A stretch of 35,820 bases of DNA from Hyphomicrobiales bacterium. GTDB lineage: Bacteria; Pseudomonadota; Alphaproteobacteria; Rhizobiales; Xanthobacteraceae. The position numbers and the translations under genes were made by a program. The notes below the pieces were generated by a model. The model was not told the origin of the DNA. It saw only the letters and a list, made by a program, of their open reading frames with translations, and searched no databases. The stretch lies in assembly GCA_017305555.1 (NCBI GenBank), contig JAFKKM010000053.1, positions 1 to 35,820 of the forward strand, in the 5' to 3' direction. The first letter of the stretch is position 1. Each line of letters opens with the position of its first letter. Shown piece by piece: positions 14,982 through 23,064 of the stretch.

Positions 14982-16904
14982 TTAACGCGACATCGCTCCC
15001 GCCCGCAGCATGAAGCCGCCGAAGAACGCCGCGAGATCGTCATGCGCATCAAGCGGCAGTACGTTGGCGACGTACTGATCCGGCCGCACCACCACCACGC
15101 AGCCGTTCGCGCGATCGATGCCGCGCGCGTCGAAAATGTCGGGACCGTTCTTGAGGTCCGGACAGAACGCCTTTTCGTAATCGATCAGTTTGAAGCATCC
15201 CTTGCGCGGCCGCAGCAGCGGCGGCAGCGCATCGAACGCGAGATCGCGGTGGCCTTGCTGAAATACCGCGCGCACGTCGATCACCGAATCGATATCGGCA
15301 TCTGCCGACGTATAGGCACGCAGCGGCGCGGCATCGGATTGCGCCAGCCATTCGCACAGCGCGCGCAGCCGCGATGATAAGTCGTCCGACATTTTGTCGT
15401 CGGCGAACAGGAACAGCCGCCAGCGACCGTCGGCTTTCACGACATGGCCGAGATGCAGCGGCCTGGCGTCGGCGAGCCGGATCACCGGCGCGGAGTGAAA
15501 CCGCATCCCGACCGTGAAGCCGGTCGCAAGATTCTGATGTACCGGTGCGGCGGTGATCAGCGATGGCGCGTAATGCACGGCGGTGCCGGCGGTGAAGCGG
15601 CCCTGCTTGACGAAGTATGTTTGAAACTCCGCCGGATCGATGCCGTCGTCATCGTTCGCGCCGGCTTCCTTCGGCCGCGCGCTGAACATTTTTGCAAAGG
15701 CGCGGTCGAAGTCGATCAGTTCTTTCGCCAGCGCGCGCCGCTCGTCGGAATAGGTGTGCAGGATCGCCGGCGACGATTGCCTGCGAAGAACGGCGGCGAG
15801 TTTCCAGCCGAGATTGAAGCCGTCCTGCATCGACACGTTCATGCCCTGCCCGGCCTTCGGGCTGTGGGTGTGGCAGGCATCGCCCGCGATGAACACGGAT
15901 GGCGGATGTGCCACATCATCGGACGCATTGTCGAAACGATCGCACAGCCGCTGCCCGATCTCGTAGACCGACCACCACGCGACCTCCTTCACGTCGAGCG
16001 TGTAAGGATGGAAGATGCGTTGCGCCGCCGCGACCAGATGCTCCGCGGTGATCGCCTTGCTGGCGACGCGCTCGCCTGCCGCCAGTTTGTCGAGTTCGAT
16101 GTAGAGGCGAACGAGGTATCCGCCCTCGCGCGGGATCACCAGCACGCTGCCGTCATTCGCCGAATGGATCGCCGCCTTCAGCCGGATATCGGGAAAATCG
16201 GTCACCGCCAGCACGTCCATCACGCCCCAGGCCTGATTGGCGGAATCGCCGGTCAGCGCGCGGCCGATCGCCTGCCGCACATTGCTGCGCGCGCCGTCGC
16301 AGCCGATCACGTAACGCGCGCGCACGGTTTCGATCTCGCCTTCATGGCCGGCGTCGTGTCGTTCGAGCCGCGCGATCACTGGATGCGTGGCGGGCGATTG
16401 CTGAATTTCGAGTCCAGCGAAGCGACGCCGGTAAACCGGCTCGAGCCGTGACGGTGCATTCCGCATCGTCTCAAGCAGGAAATCATGCACGCGCGCCTGG
16501 TTGAGGATGACATGCGGCATCTCCGACAGCCCGTCCTCGACGTCCTGCACGCGACCACTGCGCACGATGCGCGCGGGATCGGTGGCGTCCGGCTTCCAGA
16601 ACGCCACCTCGTTGACCCAGTAGGATTCCCTCTTGACGCGATCGCTGAAACCGAACGCCTCGAACATTTCCATGGTGCGGCAAGCGATGCCGTCGGCTTG
16701 CCCGAGTTGCAGCGGGCCGTCCTTGCTTTCGACGATCATGGTCGCGATGTCGGGAAAGGCCGCAAGCTGCGCCGCGAGCGTCAGTCCCGCGGGACCGCAG
16801 CCGACGATCAGCACGTCGACACGATCGGGCCGCGTGTCCTTGCGAGCATCAGCGGGCGCGATCGCCGGATCGCCGGGTCGAAATCCGTCGAGATGAAACT
16901 GCAT
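14982..16904 (-). CDS. FAD-dependent aromatic monooxygenase (phenol 2-monooxygenase / 3-hydroxybenzoate 4-monooxygenase type)
   Basis: Class A flavoprotein hydroxylase that adds one oxygen atom to a phenolic ring using NAD(P)H. About 640 residues with the dinucleotide fold VDVLIVGCGPAGLTLA near residue 30, DGARSNVRQAIG (the DG motif) near 205, and the second FAD motif FIAGDACHTHSPKAGQGMN near 340. A C-terminal thioredoxin-like domain (from about 460, GMRFHSAPVIRLADARP onward) is typical of the phenol hydroxylase/MobA branch. Two starts are possible: ATG 16922 and ATG 16904; the latter is chosen because GGAGGAAG precedes it and it gives the family start MQFHLDGF. No ring-cleavage genes are nearby, so the substrate is open. 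Confidence 0.85.
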   Translation of the reverse strand: MQFHLDGFRPGDPAIAPADARKDTRPDRVDVLIVGCGPAGLTLAAQLAAFPDIATMIVESKDGPLQLGQADGIACRTMEMFEAFGFSDRVKRESYWVNEVAFWKPDATDPARIVRSGRVQDVEDGLSEMPHVILNQARVHDFLLETMRNAPSRLEPVYRRRFAGLEIQQSPATHPVIARLERHDAGHEGEIETVRARYVIGCDGARSNVRQAIGRALTGDSANQAWGVMDVLAVTDFPDIRLKAAIHSANDGSVLVIPREGGYLVRLYIELDKLAAGERVASKAITAEHLVAAAQRIFHPYTLDVKEVAWWSVYEIGQRLCDRFDNASDDVAHPPSVFIAGDACHTHSPKAGQGMNVSMQDGFNLGWKLAAVLRRQSSPAILHTYSDERRALAKELIDFDRAFAKMFSARPKEAGANDDDGIDPAEFQTYFVKQGRFTAGTAVHYAPSLITAAPVHQNLATGFTVGMRFHSAPVIRLADARPLHLGHVVKADGRWRLFLFADDKMSDDLSSRLRALCEWLAQSDAAPLRAYTSADADIDSVIDVRAVFQQGHRDLAFDALPPLLRPRKGCFKLIDYEKAFCPDLKNGPDIFDARGIDRANGCVVVVRPDQYVANVLPLDAHDDLAAFFGGFMLRAGAMSR

Positions 16905-17002
16905 CGCTTCGGCTTCCTCCATTCACTTCCGACACAAACCTACCGCGTCTTCAAGCGACGTGAAAAGCAGATCGCGCGAATGGATTGCATCGCCACAAAA
17001 TG

Positions 17003-17030
17003 AAGGGCTCCGGTTTTCACCGGAGCCCTT
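17003..17030 (-). terminator. Hairpin terminator candidate downstream of amtB1
   Basis: Perfect 11-bp stem AAGGGCTCCGG / CCGGAGCCCTT with a 6-nt loop. On the minus strand it is followed by CATTTTG, on the plus strand by no T-run, so it best fits ending minus-strand transcription from glnK1-amtB1 before the monooxygenase gene. Confidence 0.65.
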
Positions 17031-17082
17031 CGCAGGCCGGGTCAACTTGGGAGGAGGAAATCCCGGCCAGAACGTCATTTCC

Positions 17083-17197
17083 GTCATTGCAGGGAGCGGA
17101 GCGACGAAGCAATCCAGAAAAGCCCCCCACCCCAACCCTCCCCCGCAAGCGGGAGAGGGAGAAGAAAGATGAATTGCTTCGCTTCGCTCGCAATGAC
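17083..17197. repeat. Palindromic repeat, family A, copy 2, with a family C fragment in its loop
   Basis: The arms match copy 1 (GTCATTGCAGGGAGCGGAGC... and ...GCTTCGCTCGCAATGAC), but the spacer is enlarged and holds about 40 bp (17123-17162) of family C hairpin, CCCTCCCCCGCAAGCGGG with flanks. With the terminator at 17003 it fills the 314-bp gap between amtB1 and the monooxygenase gene; no gene was seen there. Confidence 0.85.
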
Positions 17198-17218
17198 GGC
17201 GATAGTTTGAACGCCGTC

Positions 17219-18712
17219 TCACATATTGTAAGCGCGCTCGCCGTGGTCGGTGATGTCGAGGCCTTCGCGCTCGGCGTCGACCGATGGACGCAGGCCGATG
17301 ACGAGATCGATGACCTTGAACAGGATCGCCGAACCGATACCGGACCACACCAGCGTCGCCAGCACCGCCTTGCCCTGCGCCAGCATCTGCGTGGCGAAAT
17401 CATAGGTGCCGGCGTTGTTGCCCGCGAAGTTGGCGTAGTCGGTGATGCCGACGCCGCCGAGCGCGGGATTGACCAGAATGCCGGTGCCCAGTGCGCCGAT
17501 GATGCCGCCGACGCAGTGAATGCCGAACACGTCGAGCGCGTCGTCATAGCGGAAGGTGTTCTTCACGGTGGACACGAAGAACAGACAGACCGGCGACACG
17601 ATCAGACCCAGCACCAGCGCGCCGATCGGACCGGCGAAGCCGGCGGCCGGCGTCACCGCGACAAGGCCCGCCACCGCGCCGGAACAGATGCCGAGCAGCG
17701 ACGGCTTGCCCTTGTGCGCCCATTCGGTCAACAGCCACGACAACGCCGCGCCGGCGGTCGCCACCATGGTGTTGACGAAGGCAAGCGCGGTGGTGCCGTT
17801 GGCCTCGAGGTTCGAGCCGGCGTTGAAGCCGAACCAGCCGACCCACAGCAGCGAGGCGCCGATCATGGTCATGGTCAGCGAGTGCGGCGGCATCAGATCC
17901 TTGCCGTAGCCGACGCGCTTGCCGATGATCAGCGCGCCGACGAGACCGGCGATACCGGCATTGATGTGGACCACTGTGCCGCCGGCGAAATCGAGCGCAC
18001 CGGACGCCGCGAGCCAACCCGCGCCGGATGTTACTTCGTCGAGCTTGGCCTGCGCCGCCGTCTTCGCCGCGCCGTCGGCCGCAGCAAGCGCCTTGGCGGC
18101 GGCTGCGACATCATCCGGCGCCGGGATGAACCAGACCCAATGCGCGATCGGGAAATAGACCCCCACCAGCCACAGCAGCACGAACGACATCACCGCCGCG
18201 AACTTGATGCGTTCGGCGAAGGCGCCGACGATCAGCGCCGGCGTGATCATCGCGAACGTCATCTGGAACACCAGATAAGCGAATTCCGGAATCACCACGC
18301 CATTGGAGAATGTCGGCACGGTGGAGTTGGCGTCGACGCCATGCAGCAGCGCCTTGCCGAGGCCGCCGATATAGGGCGTCAGCGCGCCGCCGCCGTCGGT
18401 GAAGGCAAGCGAGTAACCGAACAGCACCCAGATCACACCGGCCAGCGAGACGATGGCGAACACCTGGGTGAGGATCGAGGCCATGTTCTTGGCGCGCACC
18501 AGGCCGCCGTAGAACAGCGCGAGGCCGGGCACCGACATCATCAATACCAGCGCGGCACAGATCAGCATCCAGGCGGTGTCGCCCTTGTTTGGCACGAGCG
18601 CGGGTGCGGCGGCCGGAGCCTGCGCCAACGCCATGTCGGCAAATCCAACAATGGCGGCGAGGCCGACAGCGGCGGCGATGAGTCCCGCGCGAACGGGATG
18701 AGCGAACGTCAT
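17219..18712 (-). CDS. amtB: Ammonium transporter AmtB, copy 1
   Basis: Inner-membrane Amt/Rh ammonium channel. The 497-residue protein has a cleavable-looking signal segment (about 8-31), as many Amt proteins do, then about 11 membrane helices. The pore His pair is His249 in FAGGTVVHINAG and His399 in DVFGIHCVGG. Relative to copy 2 in this window it carries an extra Ala/Lys-rich loop at about residues 196-232, between HWVW and GALDFAGG. The ATG at 18712 follows AGGAG at 8 bp. glnK1 lies 40 bp upstream on the same strand, the usual glnK-amtB operon in which GlnK blocks the channel when nitrogen is ample. Confidence 0.93.
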   Translation of the reverse strand: MTFAHPVRAGLIAAAVGLAAIVGFADMALAQAPAAAPALVPNKGDTAWMLICAALVLMMSVPGLALFYGGLVRAKNMASILTQVFAIVSLAGVIWVLFGYSLAFTDGGGALTPYIGGLGKALLHGVDANSTVPTFSNGVVIPEFAYLVFQMTFAMITPALIVGAFAERIKFAAVMSFVLLWLVGVYFPIAHWVWFIPAPDDVAAAAKALAAADGAAKTAAQAKLDEVTSGAGWLAASGALDFAGGTVVHINAGIAGLVGALIIGKRVGYGKDLMPPHSLTMTMIGASLLWVGWFGFNAGSNLEANGTTALAFVNTMVATAGAALSWLLTEWAHKGKPSLLGICSGAVAGLVAVTPAAGFAGPIGALVLGLIVSPVCLFFVSTVKNTFRYDDALDVFGIHCVGGIIGALGTGILVNPALGGVGITDYANFAGNNAGTYDFATQMLAQGKAVLATLVWSGIGSAILFKVIDLVIGLRPSVDAEREGLDITDHGERAYNM

Positions 18713-18752
18713 GAATTTTACTCCTGAAAGAAAATGAATGCGGGTGAGGGAC

Positions 18753-19178
<426 letters not shown>

Positions 19179-19191
19179 TCACGACTTGCTA

Positions 19192-19207
19192 ATCAAGAGC
19201 CGTGCCA
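19192..19207 (-). promoter_or_regulatory. Sigma-54-like promoter candidate for glnK1-amtB1
   Basis: On the minus strand: TGGCACG, four bases (GCTC), then TTGAT. The -24 element is a perfect match and the spacing is right, but the -12 element reads TTGA instead of the strongly preferred TTGC. It lies about 100 bp before the glnK1 start, where an NtrC-dependent promoter is expected. Confidence 0.5.
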
Positions 19208-19380
19208 GACGGGGTGGAGTAGGTTAGGGCGTTGGGAATGCTGGATTATCTGACGAGATGCGAAAGCCGCCGCATGTCGCGGCAACGGCAGCGCACAATG
19301 GCTAGTCGCGACTGCTCAAATTTTCGGCAGGGGATTTTGGCGCTGAGGTTATGGGCAGAGAGGGCCGGACATTCCTTGGA

Positions 19381-19504
19381 GTCGTCCCCGCGCAGGCGGA
19401 GACCCATACGCCGCAGCGGAAGTGAGACGGAAGGTGCCCATTGTTCATGCTTGCAATCATAAGCAGAGCCAGGGGTTCTGGGTCCCCGCCTGCGCGGGGA
19501 CGAC
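19381..19504. repeat. Palindromic repeat, family D, uninterrupted copy
   Basis: Arms GTCGTCCCCGCGCAGGCGGA at the left and TCCCCGCCTGCGCGGGGACG near the right pair with each other across an about 70-bp spacer. Each arm is also a small hairpin. The same arms flank a family B element at 5631-5902. Confidence 0.8.
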
Positions 19505-19546
19505 GATTATCGGGGGCGAACCTGTCCAGGAAAAATTCGGCCGACT

Positions 19547-19996
19547 TCAGCTCGTCAGCCGGCCGCCGATCAGGAGGAGATCGCTGGCGGCCTGGCTGGT
19601 GCGGTGGGCGAATTCGTCGCGCAGCCGCCGCGCGCCGTCCGGCTCGCTGTCGAGTACGCGCTGGAATAACGTCCGGGTAATACGGATGACGGAGGCATAT
19701 TCCCGCGCGGTGGCGGTGGCGGGCCGTGTCATCGGCACGATCAACGCCAGTTCGCCGATCAGCGCCCCGGGGCCGGCGACGATGTCGTCCTTGCTGCCAC
19801 CGGGAAAGCCCAGATGAAACGAACCGCGCTGCACGACATAGCCGCAATCCGATGCGTCGCCGGCACGAAACAGCACCGAACCGCTGGCGAATTCCTGCTG
19901 CTCCGAGCCGATCGCCAGAACGCGGATCGCCGCGTTCCCCAATAGGTGAAACGTCGGGACGCGGTCGAGCAGGACAACATCGTCTTCAATGGACAT
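19547..19996 (-). CDS. Stand-alone cyclic-nucleotide-binding domain protein
   Basis: 149-residue protein of the CRP/cNMP-binding beta-roll family. It has FASGSVLFRAGDASDCGYVV (about 36-55) and the phosphate-binding cassette GALIGELAL with Gly81-Glu82, then TRPATATARE with Arg91, the residues that hold cyclic nucleotide phosphate in CRP. The remaining C-terminal part (about 100-149) is one helix region; no helix-turn-helix follows, so it is not a normal CRP-type transcription factor. It starts 60 bp after the response regulator gene on the same strand and is probably co-transcribed. Ligand and partner are unknown. Confidence 0.8.
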   Translation of the reverse strand: MSIEDDVVLLDRVPTFHLLGNAAIRVLAIGSEQQEFASGSVLFRAGDASDCGYVVQRGSFHLGFPGGSKDDIVAGPGALIGELALIVPMTRPATATAREYASVIRITRTLFQRVLDSEPDGARRLRDEFAHRTSQAASDLLLIGGRLTS

Positions 19997-20056
19997 GAGG
20001 GTCCGGATAAGCGGGCGCGCGGATCACAACATTAACGAATCGTTGCGCCAAACGTA

Positions 20057-20743
20057 TCACGGCACCAGCTTGTAGCCACCGGCTTCCGTCACCAGGATTT
20101 CCGGGCTCGCGGCATCCTGTTCGATCTTCTGCCGCAGACGATAGATGTGGGTTTCCAGCGTGTGGGTGGTGACGCCGGAGTTGTAGCCCCACACCTCCTG
20201 CAACAGCGTGTCGCGCGACACCGGCGCCTGCCCGGCGCGATAAAGGAAACGCAGGATCGCGGTTTCCTTCTCGGTCAATCGCACTTTCTTGCCGTTGCCG
20301 TTGGTGAGCATCTTCGAGCCGGGACGGAAGCTGTAGGGCCCGACCGAGAACACCGCGTCCTCGCTCGCTTCATGCTGGCGCAGTTGCGCGCGGATGCGCG
20401 CCAGGAGCACCGCGAAGCGGAACGGCTTCACCACATAGTCGTTGGCGCCGGATTCAAGGCCCAGAATGGTGTCGGAATCGGTGTCGTGGCCGGTCAGCAT
20501 GATGATCGGCGCCTTGAAGCCGCCCTTGCGGAGCGAGCGCACCACTTCGCGGCCGTCGGTATCGGGCAGGCCGACATCCATCAGCACCAGATCCGGCGTG
20601 TTGGTTTTCGCGGCGGAGGCACCCTTGGCGCCAGTATCCACGGCGGAGGCTTCGAATTCCTCGTGCAGCGACAACTGCTCGACGAGGGCCTCGCGCAAAT
20701 CGTTGTCGTCATCCACGATCAGGATCTTGCGGGCATTGGCCAT
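20057..20743 (-). CDS. OmpR/PhoB-family response regulator
   Basis: Two-component DNA-binding regulator of 228 residues. The receiver domain (about 5-120) has the acidic pocket DDD (11-13), phospho-acceptor Asp56 in LVLMDVGLPD, Thr84 in IIMLTGHD and Lys106 in YVVKPFRF, all intact. The C-terminal winged helix (about 130-225) shows VRLTEKETAILRFLYRAG and VTTHTLETHIYRLRQKIE. The open frame extends to 20794, but ATG 20743 follows AAGGACG and matches the family start MANARKILIVDDD. No histidine kinase is adjacent, so it is an orphan here. It resembles a conserved alphaproteobacterial regulator related to PetR; that comparison is from memory and not certain. Confidence 0.87.
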   Translation of the reverse strand: MANARKILIVDDDNDLREALVEQLSLHEEFEASAVDTGAKGASAAKTNTPDLVLMDVGLPDTDGREVVRSLRKGGFKAPIIMLTGHDTDSDTILGLESGANDYVVKPFRFAVLLARIRAQLRQHEASEDAVFSVGPYSFRPGSKMLTNGNGKKVRLTEKETAILRFLYRAGQAPVSRDTLLQEVWGYNSGVTTHTLETHIYRLRQKIEQDAASPEILVTEAGGYKLVP

Positions 20744-20913
20744 TATCGGCGTCCTTCGAACGGGAGCGCGCGTGCGGTGCGCGCATGACATCACGGATCA
20801 CAGATAAGATCGATCAGGGCTTGGAACCAGTTACCAATTGGCAATCAAGCTATATTTCTCGTGACATGATTCTAAAGTTCGCGCCACACCGGGCGGCACA
20901 GAGTTCCTTCCCG

Positions 20914-21474
20914 ATGAAAACTCATTATCCTCCAAAGCCTTACCGGAACAATCGGCCGATCGCTGTGCTGCGCGTGCGCGCCAGCGCCGGCCGCCCGACG
21001 CGGGGTTGGCTGATCGCCGGTCAGCACGCGATTCCGGTGGCGCTGGGACGCGGCGGCATCCGCGCCAACAAGTTCGAGGGCGATGGCGCGACGCCGCGCG
21101 GCAGCTTCCACCCGCTGCGGCTGTGGTGGCGCGCCGATCGCTGGCCACGCCCACGTACGCACCTGCCGATCCGCCGCATCACCCCGCGGGACGCATGGTG
21201 CGAGGACCCGGCGGATCGTCATTACAACCACGCGGTGCAGCGCGGGCCAAACGAAGCCGGCGACCGCCTGACGCGTGCCGACCACCTCTACGACTTCATC
21301 ATCGAAATCGACCACAACACCCGGCCGCGCGTCGCCCATCGCGGCAGCGCGGTCTTCCTGCATCTGGCTCGCGATAATTTCGGCCCCACCGCCGGCTGCG
21401 TCGCCATGACCCGCCCGATGATGCTGCGCTTGCTGGAGCGGATCGGCCCGCGCACGAAGATCGTGATCGGGTAG
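20914..21474 (+). CDS. YkuD-type L,D-transpeptidase family protein without signal peptide
   Basis: The L,D-transpeptidase fold cross-links peptidoglycan or anchors lipoproteins through an active-site Cys. The motif HRGSAVFLHLARDNFGPTAGCVAM is present in pieces at about residues 142-165, giving His150 and catalytic Cys162, with Gly161. The 186-residue length from ATG 20914 equals the bare catalytic domain. Longer starts exist at 20785 and 20866, but none gives a hydrophobic export signal, and no clear ribosome site supports any. Such short YkuD proteins are common in rhizobia; whether they are exported is unknown. Divergent from the response regulator gene. Confidence 0.8.
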   Translation: MKTHYPPKPYRNNRPIAVLRVRASAGRPTRGWLIAGQHAIPVALGRGGIRANKFEGDGATPRGSFHPLRLWWRADRWPRPRTHLPIRRITPRDAWCEDPADRHYNHAVQRGPNEAGDRLTRADHLYDFIIEIDHNTRPRVAHRGSAVFLHLARDNFGPTAGCVAMTRPMMLRLLERIGPRTKIVIG

Positions 21475-21490
21475 AGAAGCAGAGAACCTC

Positions 21491-21622
21491 TTCCCTCTCC
21501 CCTTGCGGGAGAGGGTGCCTTCGCGGAGCGAAGGCGGGTGAGGGGTCGCTGACTCTCCGTCAAGCAACCCCTCATCCGTCATGGACTTCGTCCATGCCAC
21601 CTTCTCCCGCAAGGGGAGAAGG
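21491..21622. repeat. Palindromic repeat, family C, second full copy (inverse order)
   Basis: Begins CCCTCTCCCCTTGCGGGAGAGGG, continues GCCTTCGCGGAGCGAAGGC, and ends CACCTTCTCCCGCAAGGGGAGAAGG. The order of submodules is reversed relative to the copy at 9081. It lies between the convergent L,D-transpeptidase and DUF1330 genes and could terminate both. Confidence 0.8.
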
Positions 21623-21650
21623 AAAAGCGACCTCTGCTGTCGTTCCCGTC

Positions 21651-22070
21651 CTACTCGCCAAATCCCTCGCCGCCCTGCTGCGGCTTGAGGCGGATCAGCC
21701 GCGAATCTTTCACCGCGGCTTGACGATGCTTCACCGCTTCGCGATAGACCGGATCGCGGATCATGCCGACGAAGGCTTCCACCGACGGATATTCAGCGAT
21801 GAAGCAATGATCCCAGCGTTCCTCCTGCGGACCGATCAGCATCAGTTCGAACGCGCCGCGCCAGACGATCTTGCCGCCGAGCCGTGAAAACACCGGGCCG
21901 CTCTCGCGGCCGTAAGCCGCGTAGGCTTCCGCACCCGTTGCCTTGCGGCCATCGGGATAACGCGCCTCGTCATGCAGCCGCACCAGATTGAGCATGTGGA
22001 TCGGACCTGGGCGATTGTTGTCGCGAAACTGCGCGAAGATCTCCTTGGTCGGATCGATATGGCCGGTCAT
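21651..22070 (-). CDS. DUF1330 family protein
   Basis: 139-residue small dimeric alpha/beta-barrel-type protein of the DUF1330 family, function not established. Recognised from NNRPGPIHMLNLVRLHDEA, TGAEAYAAYGRESGPVFSRL, GGKIVWRG, and EERWDHCFIAEYPSVEAF followed by RDPVYREAVKHRQAAVKDS near the C-terminus. The frame is open to 22169, but that stretch is a translated palindrome; ATG 22070 follows AAGGAAAAAG and is the start. The family B repeat separates it from the yggS gene upstream on the same strand. Confidence 0.8.
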   Translation of the reverse strand: MTGHIDPTKEIFAQFRDNNRPGPIHMLNLVRLHDEARYPDGRKATGAEAYAAYGRESGPVFSRLGGKIVWRGAFELMLIGPQEERWDHCFIAEYPSVEAFVGMIRDPVYREAVKHRQAAVKDSRLIRLKPQQGGEGFGE

Positions 22071-22110
22071 GATTCTTTTTCCTTTAGCGTAGCGCGTCCC
22101 CGATGACTGC

Positions 22111-22219
22111 GTCATGCCCGGACTTGATCCGGGCATCCATCTTTTCAAAAGGATGAATCGCCGGGTCAATAGGCGAGCGAAGCGACGCCGTTCTTCGAAC
22201 GGCTATGCCCGGCGATGAC
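22111..22219. repeat. Palindromic repeat, family B, second copy
   Basis: Left end GTCATGCCCGGACTTGATCC, right end GCCCGGCGATGAC. The centre carries an unrelated-looking inverted piece (GGCGAGCGAAGCGACGCCGTTC). It lies between the DUF1330 and yggS genes. Confidence 0.65.
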
Positions 22220-22253
22220 CCCGGTAACAAGATCGCGACTTGAGCGAAGAACG

Positions 22254-22955
22254 TTAGACCGGCTTCGGCCGCGTGCCGAAAATCGCCGAGCCGACCCGCA
22301 CATGGGTCGCGCCGAAGGCGATCGCGGTGGCGAAGTCGGCGCTCATGCCCATCGACAATTTTGTCAGGCCGTTGCGCGCGGCGATCTTCGCCGTCAGCGC
22401 AAAATGCGGCGCGGGTGTCTCGTCCACCGGCGGAATGCACATCAGCCCGGTGATCGCGAGTCCGTAAGTCTCGCGGCAGCGCGCGATGAAGGCGTCGGCG
22501 TCGGCGGGCGCGATGCCAGCCTTTTGCGGCTCCTCACCGGTGTTGATCTGCACGAACAATTCCGGCCGTCGCGGCTGGCGCGAAAATTCCTTGGACAACG
22601 CCTCGCACAGACTGTCGCGATCCACCGAATGGATGGTGTCGAACAGCGCCACCGCTTCCTTCACCTTGTTGGATTGCAGCGGGCCGATCAGATGCAACGC
22701 GATGCCGGGCGTCGCCGCCGTCAACTCCGGCCATTTTCCTTTCGCCTCCTGCACGCGGTTCTCGCCGAACACACGCTGGCCTTGCGCGATCACCGGCTTG
22801 ATCGCATCGGCGTCGAAGGTCTTCGACACCGCGACCAACGTGACCTCCGCACGATCGCGGCGCGCATCGCGGCAAGCGTGCGCGATCTCGTGCTCCACCG
22901 CATCGAGTCCGGATGGTGAAGAGGGCGTTAAGGAAGCGGCGGGCGGCGGCATCAT
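22254..22955 (-). CDS. PLP homeostasis protein YggS/PLPBP
   Basis: Single-domain pyridoxal-phosphate-binding barrel protein that buffers PLP and affects amino-acid and B6 balance; it has no known enzyme activity. 233 residues, the family length. PLP-binding Lys45 is in LVAVSKTFDADAI; FGENRVQEA (63-71), LHLIGPLQSNKV, FVQINTGEEPQKAG, LSMGMSADFATAIAFGATHVR and RVGSAIFGTRP follow in order. The ATG at 22955 is adopted; ATG 22952 is equally possible. It is divergent from the diguanylate cyclase gene. Confidence 0.92.
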   Translation of the reverse strand: MMPPPAASLTPSSPSGLDAVEHEIAHACRDARRDRAEVTLVAVSKTFDADAIKPVIAQGQRVFGENRVQEAKGKWPELTAATPGIALHLIGPLQSNKVKEAVALFDTIHSVDRDSLCEALSKEFSRQPRRPELFVQINTGEEPQKAGIAPADADAFIARCRETYGLAITGLMCIPPVDETPAPHFALTAKIAARNGLTKLSMGMSADFATAIAFGATHVRVGSAIFGTRPKPV

Positions 22956-23064
22956 GATGCGGGATCAACTCCTGGATTCGACGGCATCGTTCAAATTTTA
23001 AGAAAGAGGGAAAAGGCTCCTTGAGCCGTTGCTGCTAGTGACATGGCGAGGCCAAGGGCAGGCT

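Noticed and set aside
16985-18727. 580-residue plus-strand frame opposite amtB1
   Set aside because: His/Arg/Gln-rich antisense of a membrane protein gene; no start signal.
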